From: Ruminococcus flavefaciens
GTDB lineage: Bacteria > Bacteroidota > Bacteroidia > Bacteroidales > P3
Reading direction: 5' to 3'
Length of the DNA: 41,396 nucleotides
Assembly: GCA_023667315.1 (NCBI GenBank)
Contig: JAMPAI010000016.1
Coordinates: forward strand, 1-41,396
Below, one piece after another: positions 24,805 through 33,675 of this stretch (the first letter of the stretch is position 1; each line of letters opens with the position of its first letter). The notes under the pieces are model-generated. The model did no database searches. It was given only the letters and a program-made list of their open reading frames with translations, and was not told where the DNA came from. The position numbers were made by a program, and so were the translations under genes.

Positions 24805-27045
24805 ATGAAACTGAATCGAAAACTTGTTTTTTTACTGTCCGCATTGTTGGCCTCGGGATTTACGCTTGCAGGAACGGTACAGACAGAAGATGCCGGGAAA
24901 AAAGCACCGCATCGTAAGATTTATGCGTTCTTTCTGTCGAATTATGATTTCGGCATGGGGAATTTCGGCATAGGTTCGTTTTATGCGGACAACCCGCAAA
25001 AAACAGAATTGTGGCAATCCTTTAGGTCGGAAAATTCATTTTATGCCGGAGCTGCGGCCAACGGGACATATTACGGCCTGTCTTATATGTACCTGGACGC
25101 AGCGCCTCCCGTATCGCAAGACCTTATTGCCATAGAAATGCAGACGGGAGAGAAACGTGCCATCGGTCCGTGGGCGGAAAGCCAGAGCATGCGGGTGCAG
25201 GATATGACCTACAGCTACAAGGACACCACGATGTATGCCATTTCGTATGACTTTGAAGGATCCATGGGCAACTATCCGGCCACCCGTCTTTATACGGTGG
25301 ACTTGAAGACCGGCAAAATGAAAAAGAAGGTTGTGCTGGATACGGCGCAGTTCTACCACGCCATTGCCGCCGATTATAATGGTCATCTGTATGTGATAGG
25401 GCGGGATGGTGTACTCTACGAGGCTGATATTCAAACGGGTAAGGTAAAGGCTTTGTGCAAGACACCGTATGGGACCCCCGAATCTTTCTGGGGTGCCGAG
25501 GTGGATCATACAGACAATACGCTGTACTGGGCCGCGATTTCATCAAAGTATGATAAATCGGAAAACTACCATTTGATCCGATTCGATTTGAACGCCAACC
25601 CCGTTACGTATGAAGACCTGGGAGTTATAGCCAATACTTCGAGCAACGCCGTATTGTACGGTCTGTACATCCCATTTGTTCTCGGGGGCGAAAACGCTCC
25701 GGCTTCTCCAGACGATTTATCTGTTGTTCCGGATCCTTCCGGTTCGCTGAAGGCCACCCTGCAATGGAAGACTCCCAAAGTGGATTTCGGAGGCAATGAA
25801 TTGCAAGGTCTGCAGCAGATAAAGATATGGAGGGACGGCAAGGAAGTGGCCTCGCTGCCCGCAACCGAAACCGGAAAGCAGATGACCTGGACGGATGATA
25901 ATGTGCCTGCATACGGAATCCACGAATATGTTTTGGTGGCCGTCAACGCTCATGGAGAAGGTGAAAAAGCCTATATTCACGTTTATGTGGGTTCAGATGT
26001 TCCGGCCAAGGTAACGGGTCTGAAAGTCAACAAAAAGGAAGGCTGCAAGGAACTGGAACTCGTTTGGAATAAGACAAAGACCGGTGCAAACAACGGTTAT
26101 GTGAACCCCGAAGAAATCAGCTACAGGATTGTTCGTTGGCCCGACTCTACCGTGGTGGCCAATAATTTGAAGGATACGGTTTTCACCGATACGGAAATTG
26201 AGGTGTTGGACGGTTACAGCTATGAAGTCTTTGCCGTGAACAAAATCGGTGAAACCAGTGTCCTCAGCGACATCAACGTGGCGGGACCCGCATTGGATCC
26301 TACAAACTATTTTACTGATTTTCCCTGGGCCGATACCGTGCTCCGTTCCTGGACAACGGTTGACAATAACAATGACAACTGGTCTTTTGGAGTTTCGACC
26401 ATGTACGGCGGTTATCAATTCCTCGACGACTTGACAGCCTTGGAATATTTTATCAATCCCGGCATCAATCCCGCCGGTTCTGTAAAAGACGCCGATGATT
26501 ATTTCGTTTCGCCTCCGTTCCTGTTCAAGGCCAATACCGTGTATAGAATTGCCTTCGATTACCGTTGTGTGTCTAACGAAACCTTCGAGATAACCGTAGG
26601 AAAAACCAATATGGCTGAAGGACAGTCTGTTGTAAAAAAGATGGTGCTGGAACCTGCGATTCCTTATGTGGAATGTAATTATCTGGAAGTGCAATTGCCC
26701 GCTTTGGAAGAAGACGGTATCAGAACCATCGGTCTGCACCTTACTACCCCCGTGCCGCTTAACTATTATTCTTTCTTGCAGATAACGAATCTGTACGTAG
26801 AGGAAGTGGGTCCGGTGGCCGTGGAAGGCCGCGATGCGTTGGAAGACGTACGTGTAAGCTGCAACTACGGTGAAATCCGTATCGACGGTGCTTTCGACTA
26901 TGCGGAAGTATATTCGGTTAACGGACAGAAGAAGGCCAGAACAGTTCAGCCCGTGCTCAATGTAGAGAACCTTGCGCAGGGCGTTTACCTGGTAAGGGTG
27001 GTCCGCGGACAGGAAGCCCGGACCTTTAAGGTGGTTGTGTTGTAA
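24805..27045 (+). CDS. Secreted FN3 / choice-of-anchor J protein with T9SS-like C-terminus
   Basis: A 746-residue exported surface protein. Signal peptide at residues 1-23 (MKLNRKLVFLLSALLASGF). Residues about 35-290 contain repeated 'LYTVDLKTGKMKKK'-like strands that suggest a beta-propeller. Residues about 300-490 are two fibronectin type III-like domains, with W/Y-rich strands. Residues about 500-660 contain DDYFVSPPFLFKANTVYRIAFDYR-like sequence typical of choice-of-anchor J (cleaved adhesin) domains. The C-terminal 70 residues (YAEVYSVNGQKKARTV, LAQGVYLVRV, KVVVL) fit a T9SS sorting domain. Binding to host or food polymers is plausible; no active site is visible. It follows the TPR/HTH regulator after 204 bp and is separated from the next secreted gene by a palindrome. 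Confidence 0.82.
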   Translation: MKLNRKLVFLLSALLASGFTLAGTVQTEDAGKKAPHRKIYAFFLSNYDFGMGNFGIGSFYADNPQKTELWQSFRSENSFYAGAAANGTYYGLSYMYLDAAPPVSQDLIAIEMQTGEKRAIGPWAESQSMRVQDMTYSYKDTTMYAISYDFEGSMGNYPATRLYTVDLKTGKMKKKVVLDTAQFYHAIAADYNGHLYVIGRDGVLYEADIQTGKVKALCKTPYGTPESFWGAEVDHTDNTLYWAAISSKYDKSENYHLIRFDLNANPVTYEDLGVIANTSSNAVLYGLYIPFVLGGENAPASPDDLSVVPDPSGSLKATLQWKTPKVDFGGNELQGLQQIKIWRDGKEVASLPATETGKQMTWTDDNVPAYGIHEYVLVAVNAHGEGEKAYIHVYVGSDVPAKVTGLKVNKKEGCKELELVWNKTKTGANNGYVNPEEISYRIVRWPDSTVVANNLKDTVFTDTEIEVLDGYSYEVFAVNKIGETSVLSDINVAGPALDPTNYFTDFPWADTVLRSWTTVDNNNDNWSFGVSTMYGGYQFLDDLTALEYFINPGINPAGSVKDADDYFVSPPFLFKANTVYRIAFDYRCVSNETFEITVGKTNMAEGQSVVKKMVLEPAIPYVECNYLEVQLPALEEDGIRTIGLHLTTPVPLNYYSFLQITNLYVEEVGPVAVEGRDALEDVRVSCNYGEIRIDGAFDYAEVYSVNGQKKARTVQPVLNVENLAQGVYLVRVVRGQEARTFKVVVL

Positions 27046-27054
27046 ATCATTGTC

Positions 27055-27094
27055 AGGTGTGTTTACGGTAAGTCATCTTACCGTAAACACACCT
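27055..27094. repeat. Perfect 18-bp inverted repeat between two secreted-protein genes
   Basis: AGGTGTGTTTACGGTAAG, loop TCAT, and the exact complement. It begins 10 bases after the stop codon and ends 28 bases before the next start. There is no T-run on the plus strand, so it could be a transcript-processing or stability hairpin, or an operator; a weak terminator is less likely. Confidence 0.8.
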
Positions 27095-27122
27095 GTTATT
27101 AAATAACAAAATAAACAGAACT

Positions 27123-30100
27123 ATGAAAAAACTATTTTTTGGATTTTTCATGGCCTTGATTTCAATGGCCATGGTGGTGGCGCAGGATGCCTCCCAGTAT
27201 GTCTTTGAAGGAGGTGGGGGATCTTCATACACAGCTATGTCCGGCAATGGTATAAAAACCTTAGCCGAGTCGGAAAAAGTTAAGGGAGCGGACTTCCGGT
27301 CCACGTTTTTTAACGATACGGAACAATACCTGTACAAGGGCTCTCAAAGGGGGATGACCGGGATCGACATCGGTTTCGATTTCTATTTTGAAGGCATGGC
27401 CTGCGACAAGTTTGTGGCCTGTGGTGCGGGATTCATCATGCTGGCACCCAAGACCGACAACGATATATGGATTACCGGCAACCCGAACGTCTTTACCTAC
27501 GGTCGGGGTCGCACCATCGGTGCGGCCGTGGACCTCTCGGTGATCGGAGTGGAAGGCACCAAGATCTGCTATAGGCTCGACGGTTCCGAAGCCGAAAAGA
27601 ACCGCGTCCTGACGGTGGAATTTACCGGCCTGACGCATGCAAGCGGAAGTGCCGACAAGCTCAACTTCCAGATTAAGCTGCATGAAACCACGAACCAGAT
27701 TGAGCTTTTCTTCGATTATTACAACGTTCCATCATCGCCCAGCTCAACCTGGGGTATAGGTATTGAGGGCGTGGGTGGAAAAAGACTGCGCATAGGTGGC
27801 GACAAACTGGAGATGTCGAAGAGGTGGATCAACGGAGAGGCACTTACAGATATTAACGAGGTTGCTGGTGACGGAACTATGTTTATGGGTATGGAACGAT
27901 TTGCTTTTTCGGTTCCGGCCCTTCCCGACTGTGCCGCTCCGACCAAAACGGTAACGGCGGTTAAGCCCCAGGCGAAAGAAAACATCATCAATCTGGCCGT
28001 TACCTTGGGTGCAACGGGAACGGCGGACGCCTATCTGGTGGTCGCATCCTCCAAAAAGGAAGCCTACACGCTGCAAGATGAACGTACCTACAGTGTGGGC
28101 GATGCCATTTCCGATGGAAAGGTGATTGCCGTTGGCAATGTGGATACCTATTACAACAGCTTTACGGCTTCCCATTCAGGATTGGAGCCCAACACCAAGT
28201 ATTACTATTCGATTTTCCTGTATAATAACCTCCAGTGTTCGGGCGGCCCCGTCTATGGCTCCGCCTATGTGGATTCGGCCATCACCGGCACCCTTCCTCC
28301 CGCAGCCTTGCGCGTAACCTCGATAGCCGACAACGGCATCACCCTGTCTGTAACTCCCAACCGTTGGAACGACACTGTCTTGATTGCCTGTTCCAATCAG
28401 GACTTGCTCCCATTAGGACAGGACCTTTACGGAAAACCGGCGGGCGACATGAAGGTGGGCGACACCTTGTGGAAAGGGAAAAACTATGGCGGCACGTTGA
28501 TTTACAAGGGGCTTGCCGCCAATAATATTGTCTATAATACCCAGGTGCCCGCTTATACGCCCTACTTTTTTATCGCCTACAGCCGTACGGCAGAAGGCGC
28601 GTATTCCGCATCCTACATCTTGACCGACACCATAAGCAAGGCCAAGCTTCCGTTTAAGGAAGACTTCCGTTCGATGAACGCTTATAAAGTGCCTTGCGGC
28701 TGGTACGGAACCTCGGCGGGTTATACAATCAATACACGCTCCACCTACCGTTTTGTCGGTGCAATGATGGATATGAGCAACCCCGATTCCGTATATACGG
28801 CCAACCTGGTGTTCCCGGCCATGAACTTTCCCGAAGACCGCGACCTGCGTCTGGTGTTCGAATACAATATGAACCATGGGACTGAGGCTGTCGGAACGGG
28901 CAAGGCGGATTGGCATGAAAACGACTCCATTGTTTTCGAAGTAAGCGCCGATGGCGGCCGTACGTTCGAGCCTGCCTACGCCATTACGGGCCGGAACGCC
29001 GACGCGTTTAAGGACGAGGAGGATTATAAGCAGAAAAGAATTGCCATCAAGGGATTCTACGATATACAGAATGCCCAATTGAGGATACGGTATGTGGCGC
29101 ATTACAAGGAAGGCAAGCTTTATAACTATATCAGGTTCCGCAATTTCGAACTGTTTGCAATGGACGAGTGCGATTATCCCGCCTTGGTACAGGTAATCGA
29201 TTCCACGGTTAAGGCCGACCGGGTAACGGTTCGCTGGGCCGGTGGCGCGCACAACGAAACCCAGTGGAACCTGAGTCATGCGCTGCGGCAAGACGACGGT
29301 ACTCTCGGCGAATGGAGCCAGCCGGTGAAGGTATCGGGAAGTTCCTACGAAATAAAAGGTCTGAGACCCAACCGGAAGTATGCGGTACGCATGCAGGCCG
29401 TCTGCTATGCAGGGTCGGAAAGCCAATGGGTTTCCACCAACTTCAACTCGGGATGGACTCCGGCCTTTATAGAAAACTTCAATAATCTGGAGGCCGAGGA
29501 ATACTACAACACGTTTTATGCCTGGTATATGCCTTTTGGATGGACTGTTGCCAATCAGAGCGGTTCAGCCGTACCCGAATCGCTTGTTTTCAACGAAATG
29601 AACCAGACGCGCTTGGTGTTTGACAACTGGAAAAAGGGACCGGGACAGGTTCAGACTGCAGTGGTGCCGGGCAAGACGAATGCATCGGTTGTATTTGCCA
29701 TGCCTTTTTATACGGGTTCCTCCAGCGTGATGCGTTTGCCGGAAATTTCCGTTCGTGCCAATGAACAGCCCGTGCTGGTATTCGACTATGCTTATGGGGA
29801 TCTGGAAGCATTCGACGACGGCAGCTATAAATTCTTGCCGGTAAACGCCGCCACCGAAAATTACGACAAGATGTTCGTATGGGTTTCGACCGACGGAGGA
29901 AATACCTTTGCCCCGAAATCGGCGGTGCGCACCTTTGAGTATGCGGAACTGGCCCAAAACGGCGACTCGGCGCATGTAGAGATCCCCTTGGATTCCTATA
30001 ACGGAAACATCTGCGTCGCGTTCGGCATACATACGATTGCAAGCGGAAATGTTCTCTGGCTCGACAACATAGGCGTGGTTTACAAGTGCCCTACGGCCCA

Positions 30101-31421
30101 GAACCTTGCCATACGCGACGGCAGCCTTACCAACACTTCGGTTACTCTGGATTGGTGGGAAGATCCCACCCGCAGCGAATGGAAGGCGATCTGTCGCGGC
30201 AACGGAACCGAAACGAACAAAACGGTTCAAGGTTCCTCGCTTACTTTCGATAACTTGGAAGAAGCCACGGCCTACATGATTCTTGTGGGTCAGGACTGTG
30301 CGGACACCTCCAAATGGAGCCGCGTTTCCTTTACGACGGGCGGAGCTCCCTGCGATCCGGTAAGCGGCGTTACGGTAAGCGAGGTTACCAAAGCCACAGC
30401 CAAACTGCAATGGACCGGATCGGCCGAAAGATACCGTGTAAGGATCCGTCCGGTAGGAGGCTCGACCTACAGCTATTACGAAACCGAAACGAATTCGTTC
30501 GTGCTGCAGAACCTTAAGGACGTTACGTCCTACGAAGGCGGCGTGCAGTCGGTTTGCGGTCTGGCGGTGGGCGATACGGCCAATTACGTGGCTTTCGAGA
30601 ACTTCACCACACTTGCCGTTACCTGCTTCGCCCCCACCGATATCGAAGTGGTGGAAAGGAACCATTATTCCGCGGTGATGAAGTGGAAAGGCAACGCCGA
30701 CAAGTATCAGGTGGAATGCCGTCTGGCGGACGACCTCTTGGCAGAACCCTTAAGGATTACCGTAGCGGATACCTTTGCCAAGATGGAAGTCCTGCAGGCC
30801 GAAAACCTGTATCAGGCACGTGTCCGCAGCATCTGTGCCGCAAACGACACCAGCGACTGGAGCGATTGGACCGAATTCTCCACCGCTGTGGCTCCGGACT
30901 GCCCCGAACCGTCTAACCTGCGTGCGGAAACCCTGACGGCCACCTCGGCCCATCTTGTATGGTCCAGTCCGGAAGAAGGCGCCGCCTTCGCCTTGCGGTA
31001 CAGCCTGGCTTCACCAGTTTCGTGGAACAACATCGAGAGCATCAGCGACACGGCCTACGAGCTGAAGGACTTGAAGCCCGAAACGGTATATCTGTGGAGC
31101 GTCATGTCGGTCTGCAAGGGTGGAAAGACGAGCGACTGGGCGCAGCGGGTACGTTTCCAGACCAATTCGGATGCGGCCATCGAAACCAACGATGAATCGA
31201 AATTCTCGGTTTACGCGGGCAAGGGTCAGCTGCATGTCATGAATCCCTCCTTTATGTATATCGAACGGATTCGTCTCTATACCTTGGACGGCCGTTATAC
31301 CGACTATCCGGTACGCAGCAACGACAACGTGCTCCTTACGACCCGTCTGTCTTCGTGCGTGGTGATTGTCGAAGTGCAGAGCGTCGGCAAGCAATACCGC
31401 GAAAAGGTGTTCCTGCCGTAA
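27123..31421 (+). CDS. Large secreted multi-FN3 protein with T9SS-like C-terminus
   Basis: This 1432-residue surface protein has a signal peptide (1-20, ending MVVAQ). The N-terminal 220 residues form a beta-rich domain of lectin or jelly-roll look. It then carries several fibronectin type III-like domains (recurring pattern W-x-G/S..YRVR, then L..TSYE, V.S.C) and two choice-of-anchor J-like segments (PFKEDFRSMNAYKVPCGWYG near 515 and PAFIENFNNLEAEEYYNTFY near 785). The last 60 residues (IERIRLYTLDGRYTDY, VVIVEVQSVG, KVFLP) look like a divergent T9SS sorting domain. Repeating single cysteines in the FN3 part may form disulfides. Probably an adhesin or glycan-binding protein; no catalytic motif is seen. 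It shares architecture with the gene before it and ends at a strong terminator. Confidence 0.82.
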   Translation: MKKLFFGFFMALISMAMVVAQDASQYVFEGGGGSSYTAMSGNGIKTLAESEKVKGADFRSTFFNDTEQYLYKGSQRGMTGIDIGFDFYFEGMACDKFVACGAGFIMLAPKTDNDIWITGNPNVFTYGRGRTIGAAVDLSVIGVEGTKICYRLDGSEAEKNRVLTVEFTGLTHASGSADKLNFQIKLHETTNQIELFFDYYNVPSSPSSTWGIGIEGVGGKRLRIGGDKLEMSKRWINGEALTDINEVAGDGTMFMGMERFAFSVPALPDCAAPTKTVTAVKPQAKENIINLAVTLGATGTADAYLVVASSKKEAYTLQDERTYSVGDAISDGKVIAVGNVDTYYNSFTASHSGLEPNTKYYYSIFLYNNLQCSGGPVYGSAYVDSAITGTLPPAALRVTSIADNGITLSVTPNRWNDTVLIACSNQDLLPLGQDLYGKPAGDMKVGDTLWKGKNYGGTLIYKGLAANNIVYNTQVPAYTPYFFIAYSRTAEGAYSASYILTDTISKAKLPFKEDFRSMNAYKVPCGWYGTSAGYTINTRSTYRFVGAMMDMSNPDSVYTANLVFPAMNFPEDRDLRLVFEYNMNHGTEAVGTGKADWHENDSIVFEVSADGGRTFEPAYAITGRNADAFKDEEDYKQKRIAIKGFYDIQNAQLRIRYVAHYKEGKLYNYIRFRNFELFAMDECDYPALVQVIDSTVKADRVTVRWAGGAHNETQWNLSHALRQDDGTLGEWSQPVKVSGSSYEIKGLRPNRKYAVRMQAVCYAGSESQWVSTNFNSGWTPAFIENFNNLEAEEYYNTFYAWYMPFGWTVANQSGSAVPESLVFNEMNQTRLVFDNWKKGPGQVQTAVVPGKTNASVVFAMPFYTGSSSVMRLPEISVRANEQPVLVFDYAYGDLEAFDDGSYKFLPVNAATENYDKMFVWVSTDGGNTFAPKSAVRTFEYAELAQNGDSAHVEIPLDSYNGNICVAFGIHTIASGNVLWLDNIGVVYKCPTAQNLAIRDGSLTNTSVTLDWWEDPTRSEWKAICRGNGTETNKTVQGSSLTFDNLEEATAYMILVGQDCADTSKWSRVSFTTGGAPCDPVSGVTVSEVTKATAKLQWTGSAERYRVRIRPVGGSTYSYYETETNSFVLQNLKDVTSYEGGVQSVCGLAVGDTANYVAFENFTTLAVTCFAPTDIEVVERNHYSAVMKWKGNADKYQVECRLADDLLAEPLRITVADTFAKMEVLQAENLYQARVRSICAANDTSDWSDWTEFSTAVAPDCPEPSNLRAETLTATSAHLVWSSPEEGAAFALRYSLASPVSWNNIESISDTAYELKDLKPETVYLWSVMSVCKGGKTSDWAQRVRFQTNSDAAIETNDESKFSVYAGKGQLHVMNPSFMYIERIRLYTLDGRYTDYPVRSNDNVLLTTRLSSCVVIVEVQSVGKQYREKVFLP

Positions 31422-31445
31422 GGGTGTGTCTGTTACAAGGTGTAA

Positions 31446-31483
31446 GGAACTGCCCGGCCATGCGGTCGGGCAGTTCCTTTTTT
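31446..31483 (+). terminator. Terminator of the multi-FN3 gene
   Basis: GGAACTGCCCG pairs with CGGGCAGTTCC across a 10-base loop and is followed by six T. Confidence 0.85.
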
Positions 31484-31544
31484 GTGGGTTGGATATTATG
31501 AACCGGGCTCCGGCTGTTCCTTTTATCGAAAGGGCCTGAACGAA

Positions 31545-31572
31545 AAAAGCCGCGCTTTGAAGCGCGGCTTTT
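31545..31572 (-). terminator. Terminator of the NIF3 / zinc-ribbon operon
   Basis: AAAAGCCGCGCTT and its complement form a 13-bp stem with a two-base loop; on the minus strand it ends in a T-run. It lies 22 bases after the zinc-ribbon stop codon. Confidence 0.8.
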
Positions 31573-31593
31573 CCTTTATCCGGTCGTCCCGTC

Positions 31594-32448
31594 TTATTTG
31601 TTCTTGCCGGTAATCTCTTCGGCCTGTTCGCAGATGGAATCGTCCACGAGGAAACGGCCGCAGTATTCGCACGAGATGATCTTCTTGTGCATGCGGATGT
31701 CGATCTGGCGTTGGGGAGGAATCTTGCTGAAGCAGCCGCCGCAGGCGTCCCTGTCCACGCGAACCACCGCCAGGCCGTTGTGGGCGTTGTTGCGGATGCG
31801 TTCGTAGAGGCGCAGCCAGCGCGGCTCGATGTTCTTCTGGTATTCTTCCGACTTGGCCATCAGCGCCTTTTCGTCCTTTTCGGTTTCGGCCACGATCTCG
31901 TCCAGTTCGCCCTTCTTCACTTCCAGGTCTTTCTGGCGTTCGGCGCAGGCTTCCTCGTTGCGTTCCAGGTCGGCCTTGCGCTTTTCGAGCGTCATGTTGG
32001 CTTCGCGTATCTTCTTTTCGTGAAGCTGGTTCTCGAGGTTCTGGAATTCGATTTCCTTGTTCAGGGCGTCGTATTCGCGGCTGTTCTTTACCTCGCGCAG
32101 CTGCTTTTCGTATTTCTTAATCTGCGCCTTGATCTCGGTCATGGCCGACTTGCGGTCGGCGATGTTCTTGGAGATCTCATCCATGTCGGCCTTCAGCTTT
32201 TCGATTTTGCTCTGGTAGCCAGCAATGTCGTCTTCTAGGTCCTGCACTTCCAAAGGCAGCTCGCCCCGGAGAATGCGGATGTCGTCTATGGCGGAATCCA
32301 CGCTTTGCAAGGCGTAAAGGGAAACCAATTTCTGTTCTACGGCCGCATCCCTTTCGTCGGAAACCACCTTGGACTGGGCGGGCTGTTCAGGTTGCGCAGC
32401 CGCTTTCTTGGCGGCGGCTTTGGTTTTGGTTTCGGCTTTTTCTTTCAT
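31594..32448 (-). CDS. C4-type zinc-ribbon coiled-coil protein
   Basis: A 284-residue cytosolic protein with an Ala/Lys-rich N-terminus (residues 1-25), a long coiled coil (about 55-225, rich in Glu and Lys heptads) and a C-terminal zinc ribbon: ACGGCFSKIPPQ, then ISCEYCGRFLVDD, giving two CxxC pairs. This matches the widespread C4-type zinc-ribbon family (PF02591-like), whose role is unclear but often linked to nucleic-acid transactions. It starts 13 bases after the NIF3 gene, so the two form an operon; this pairing is common in bacteria. The last residues after the zinc ribbon are acidic. Confidence 0.9.
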   Translation of the reverse strand: MKEKAETKTKAAAKKAAAQPEQPAQSKVVSDERDAAVEQKLVSLYALQSVDSAIDDIRILRGELPLEVQDLEDDIAGYQSKIEKLKADMDEISKNIADRKSAMTEIKAQIKKYEKQLREVKNSREYDALNKEIEFQNLENQLHEKKIREANMTLEKRKADLERNEEACAERQKDLEVKKGELDEIVAETEKDEKALMAKSEEYQKNIEPRWLRLYERIRNNAHNGLAVVRVDRDACGGCFSKIPPQRQIDIRMHKKIISCEYCGRFLVDDSICEQAEEITGKNK

Positions 32449-32461
32449 CGTATCAGTAAGT

Positions 32462-33262
32462 TTAATAGCAAGAAACGGGGTTTACGGACCGTTCCGAAAT
32501 ATGGGCGGCAAATTTAGGAAATTTTTCGGTAATATAGTTAAATACAAGTTGCTTTACAAACTGCTCGCTCTCGTAATGTCCTATATCCACTAACCACGTG
32601 CGTTCTTCGGCATCGGCAAAGTCGTGGTACTTCACGTCGCCGGTAACGTAGGCGTCGGCGCCTTTTGCCTGCGCCGCACCGAAGAACTCGCTCCCGCTGC
32701 CCCCGCAGAGCGCCAGGGTCTTTATCTCGCGCCCGGCAAATCCCGAATGCCGTATGCAGTACACGCCCGTAAGCGCTTTGAGCGTGTCCAGCAGTTCCCT
32801 TTCGTTCATGGGGGCGGGCAGGGTGCCGATAACTCCCGCGCCGGTTTTCCCTTCGGCGTCCATGGGCACCAGAGGGCGCGCGTCCTGCAACTGCAGTTTT
32901 TTGGCCAGGTAGGAGTTGACTCCCGTGGGGGTGTTGTCTAAGTTGGTGTGCATGGCGTACCAGGCGATGCCGTGCTGCAGCGATAGTTGCAGCATCCGGC
33001 CCATGTGCGAGGATGGGTCGATTTTCTTGATGCCCCGGAAGATGGGCGGATGGTGCGAGATGATGAGGTCCGCGCCCTTTTCCACGGCTTCTTCCACCAC
33101 GTCGGGCGTAACATCAAAACAAATCAGCGCCCTTTCCACTTCCACATTCCGGTTTCCCAGCACCAGCCCCGCATTGTCATAATTTTCCTGCCGCGAGAGC
33201 GGCGCCCATTCCTCCAGCCCCCGCAGCAGCGTATCAAGCTGTATTTTTTGAACGTTTTCCAT
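32462..33262 (-). CDS. NIF3-like dinuclear metal-centre protein
   Basis: A 266-residue cytosolic protein of the NIF3/YbgI family, which forms toroidal hexamers with two metals per subunit. Metal ligands appear in IISHHPPIF (His70, His71), MHTNLDNTP and, near the C-terminus, DIGHYESEQ. GDVKYHDF is also typical. At 266 residues it is the short form, lacking the PII-like insert of the longer type. The biochemical function is unsettled; a role in cofactor or metal handling has been suggested. First gene of an operon with the zinc-ribbon protein. On the plus strand a promoter that may serve the hemerythrin operon begins inside its first codons. Confidence 0.93.
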   Translation of the reverse strand: MENVQKIQLDTLLRGLEEWAPLSRQENYDNAGLVLGNRNVEVERALICFDVTPDVVEEAVEKGADLIISHHPPIFRGIKKIDPSSHMGRMLQLSLQHGIAWYAMHTNLDNTPTGVNSYLAKKLQLQDARPLVPMDAEGKTGAGVIGTLPAPMNERELLDTLKALTGVYCIRHSGFAGREIKTLALCGGSGSEFFGAAQAKGADAYVTGDVKYHDFADAEERTWLVDIGHYESEQFVKQLVFNYITEKFPKFAAHISERSVNPVSCY

Positions 33263-33281
33263 AAATAAATTCCTAAATTTG
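33247..33281 (+). promoter_or_regulatory. Putative rightward promoter reading into repeat copy 2
   Basis: TTTG at 33247-33250 and TAAATTTG at 33274-33281 are 23 bases apart, at the far end of the consensus range. If used, it would transcribe the whole repeat copy as a 390-nt leader of the hemerythrin gene. The first box lies inside the NIF3 coding sequence. Confidence 0.35.
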
Positions 33282-33294
33282 CAACCTTACTCCG

Positions 33295-33624
33295 CGCGAG
33301 CGAAGCGAGCGCGCCCCTCGCCGAAGGCGTCCCAAAAGCGCAAGCGAAGCGAGCGCGTCAACAACCGCCGGAGGCACCATATTCCGCGCAAGAGCGAAGC
33401 GACTTGCGCTAACCAACCACCAGCGGTACCGACCGCAGCGCAGGGTGCGGGTTCTTTCGAGGCGCAGCCTCGGAAGTTATTCCATAGCGCGGGCCAAGTG
33501 CGCGGGGTGCGGGAGCGGCCGGAGCCTTGGCAAGCACCAATTGCCCTCCGCCATAGGAGCGCCGTCCGCGCAGGACGCGCCTTTCTTTTGGTTACTTTTC
33601 TTTGGCAAGGCAAAGAAAAGTAAC
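33295..33624 (-). repeat. Structured dispersed repeat, copy 2 (inverted)
   Basis: Inverted copy of 9506-9858. On the minus strand it begins with the same 14-bp hairpin GTTACTTTTCTTTG (33591-33624 on the plus strand) and shows five substitutions in the first 210 bp. It then lacks about 45 bp present in copy 1 and diverges near its end, though short GC hairpins continue. It fills most of the 413-bp gap between the divergent NIF3 and hemerythrin genes; the remaining 50 bases before 33676 are A-rich and hold no recognised box. Confidence 0.8.
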
Positions 33625-33675
33625 ACACACCATCGCGCGAAGCGCGAAGAAAAAACAAAATAACGAAGAAAAGCC

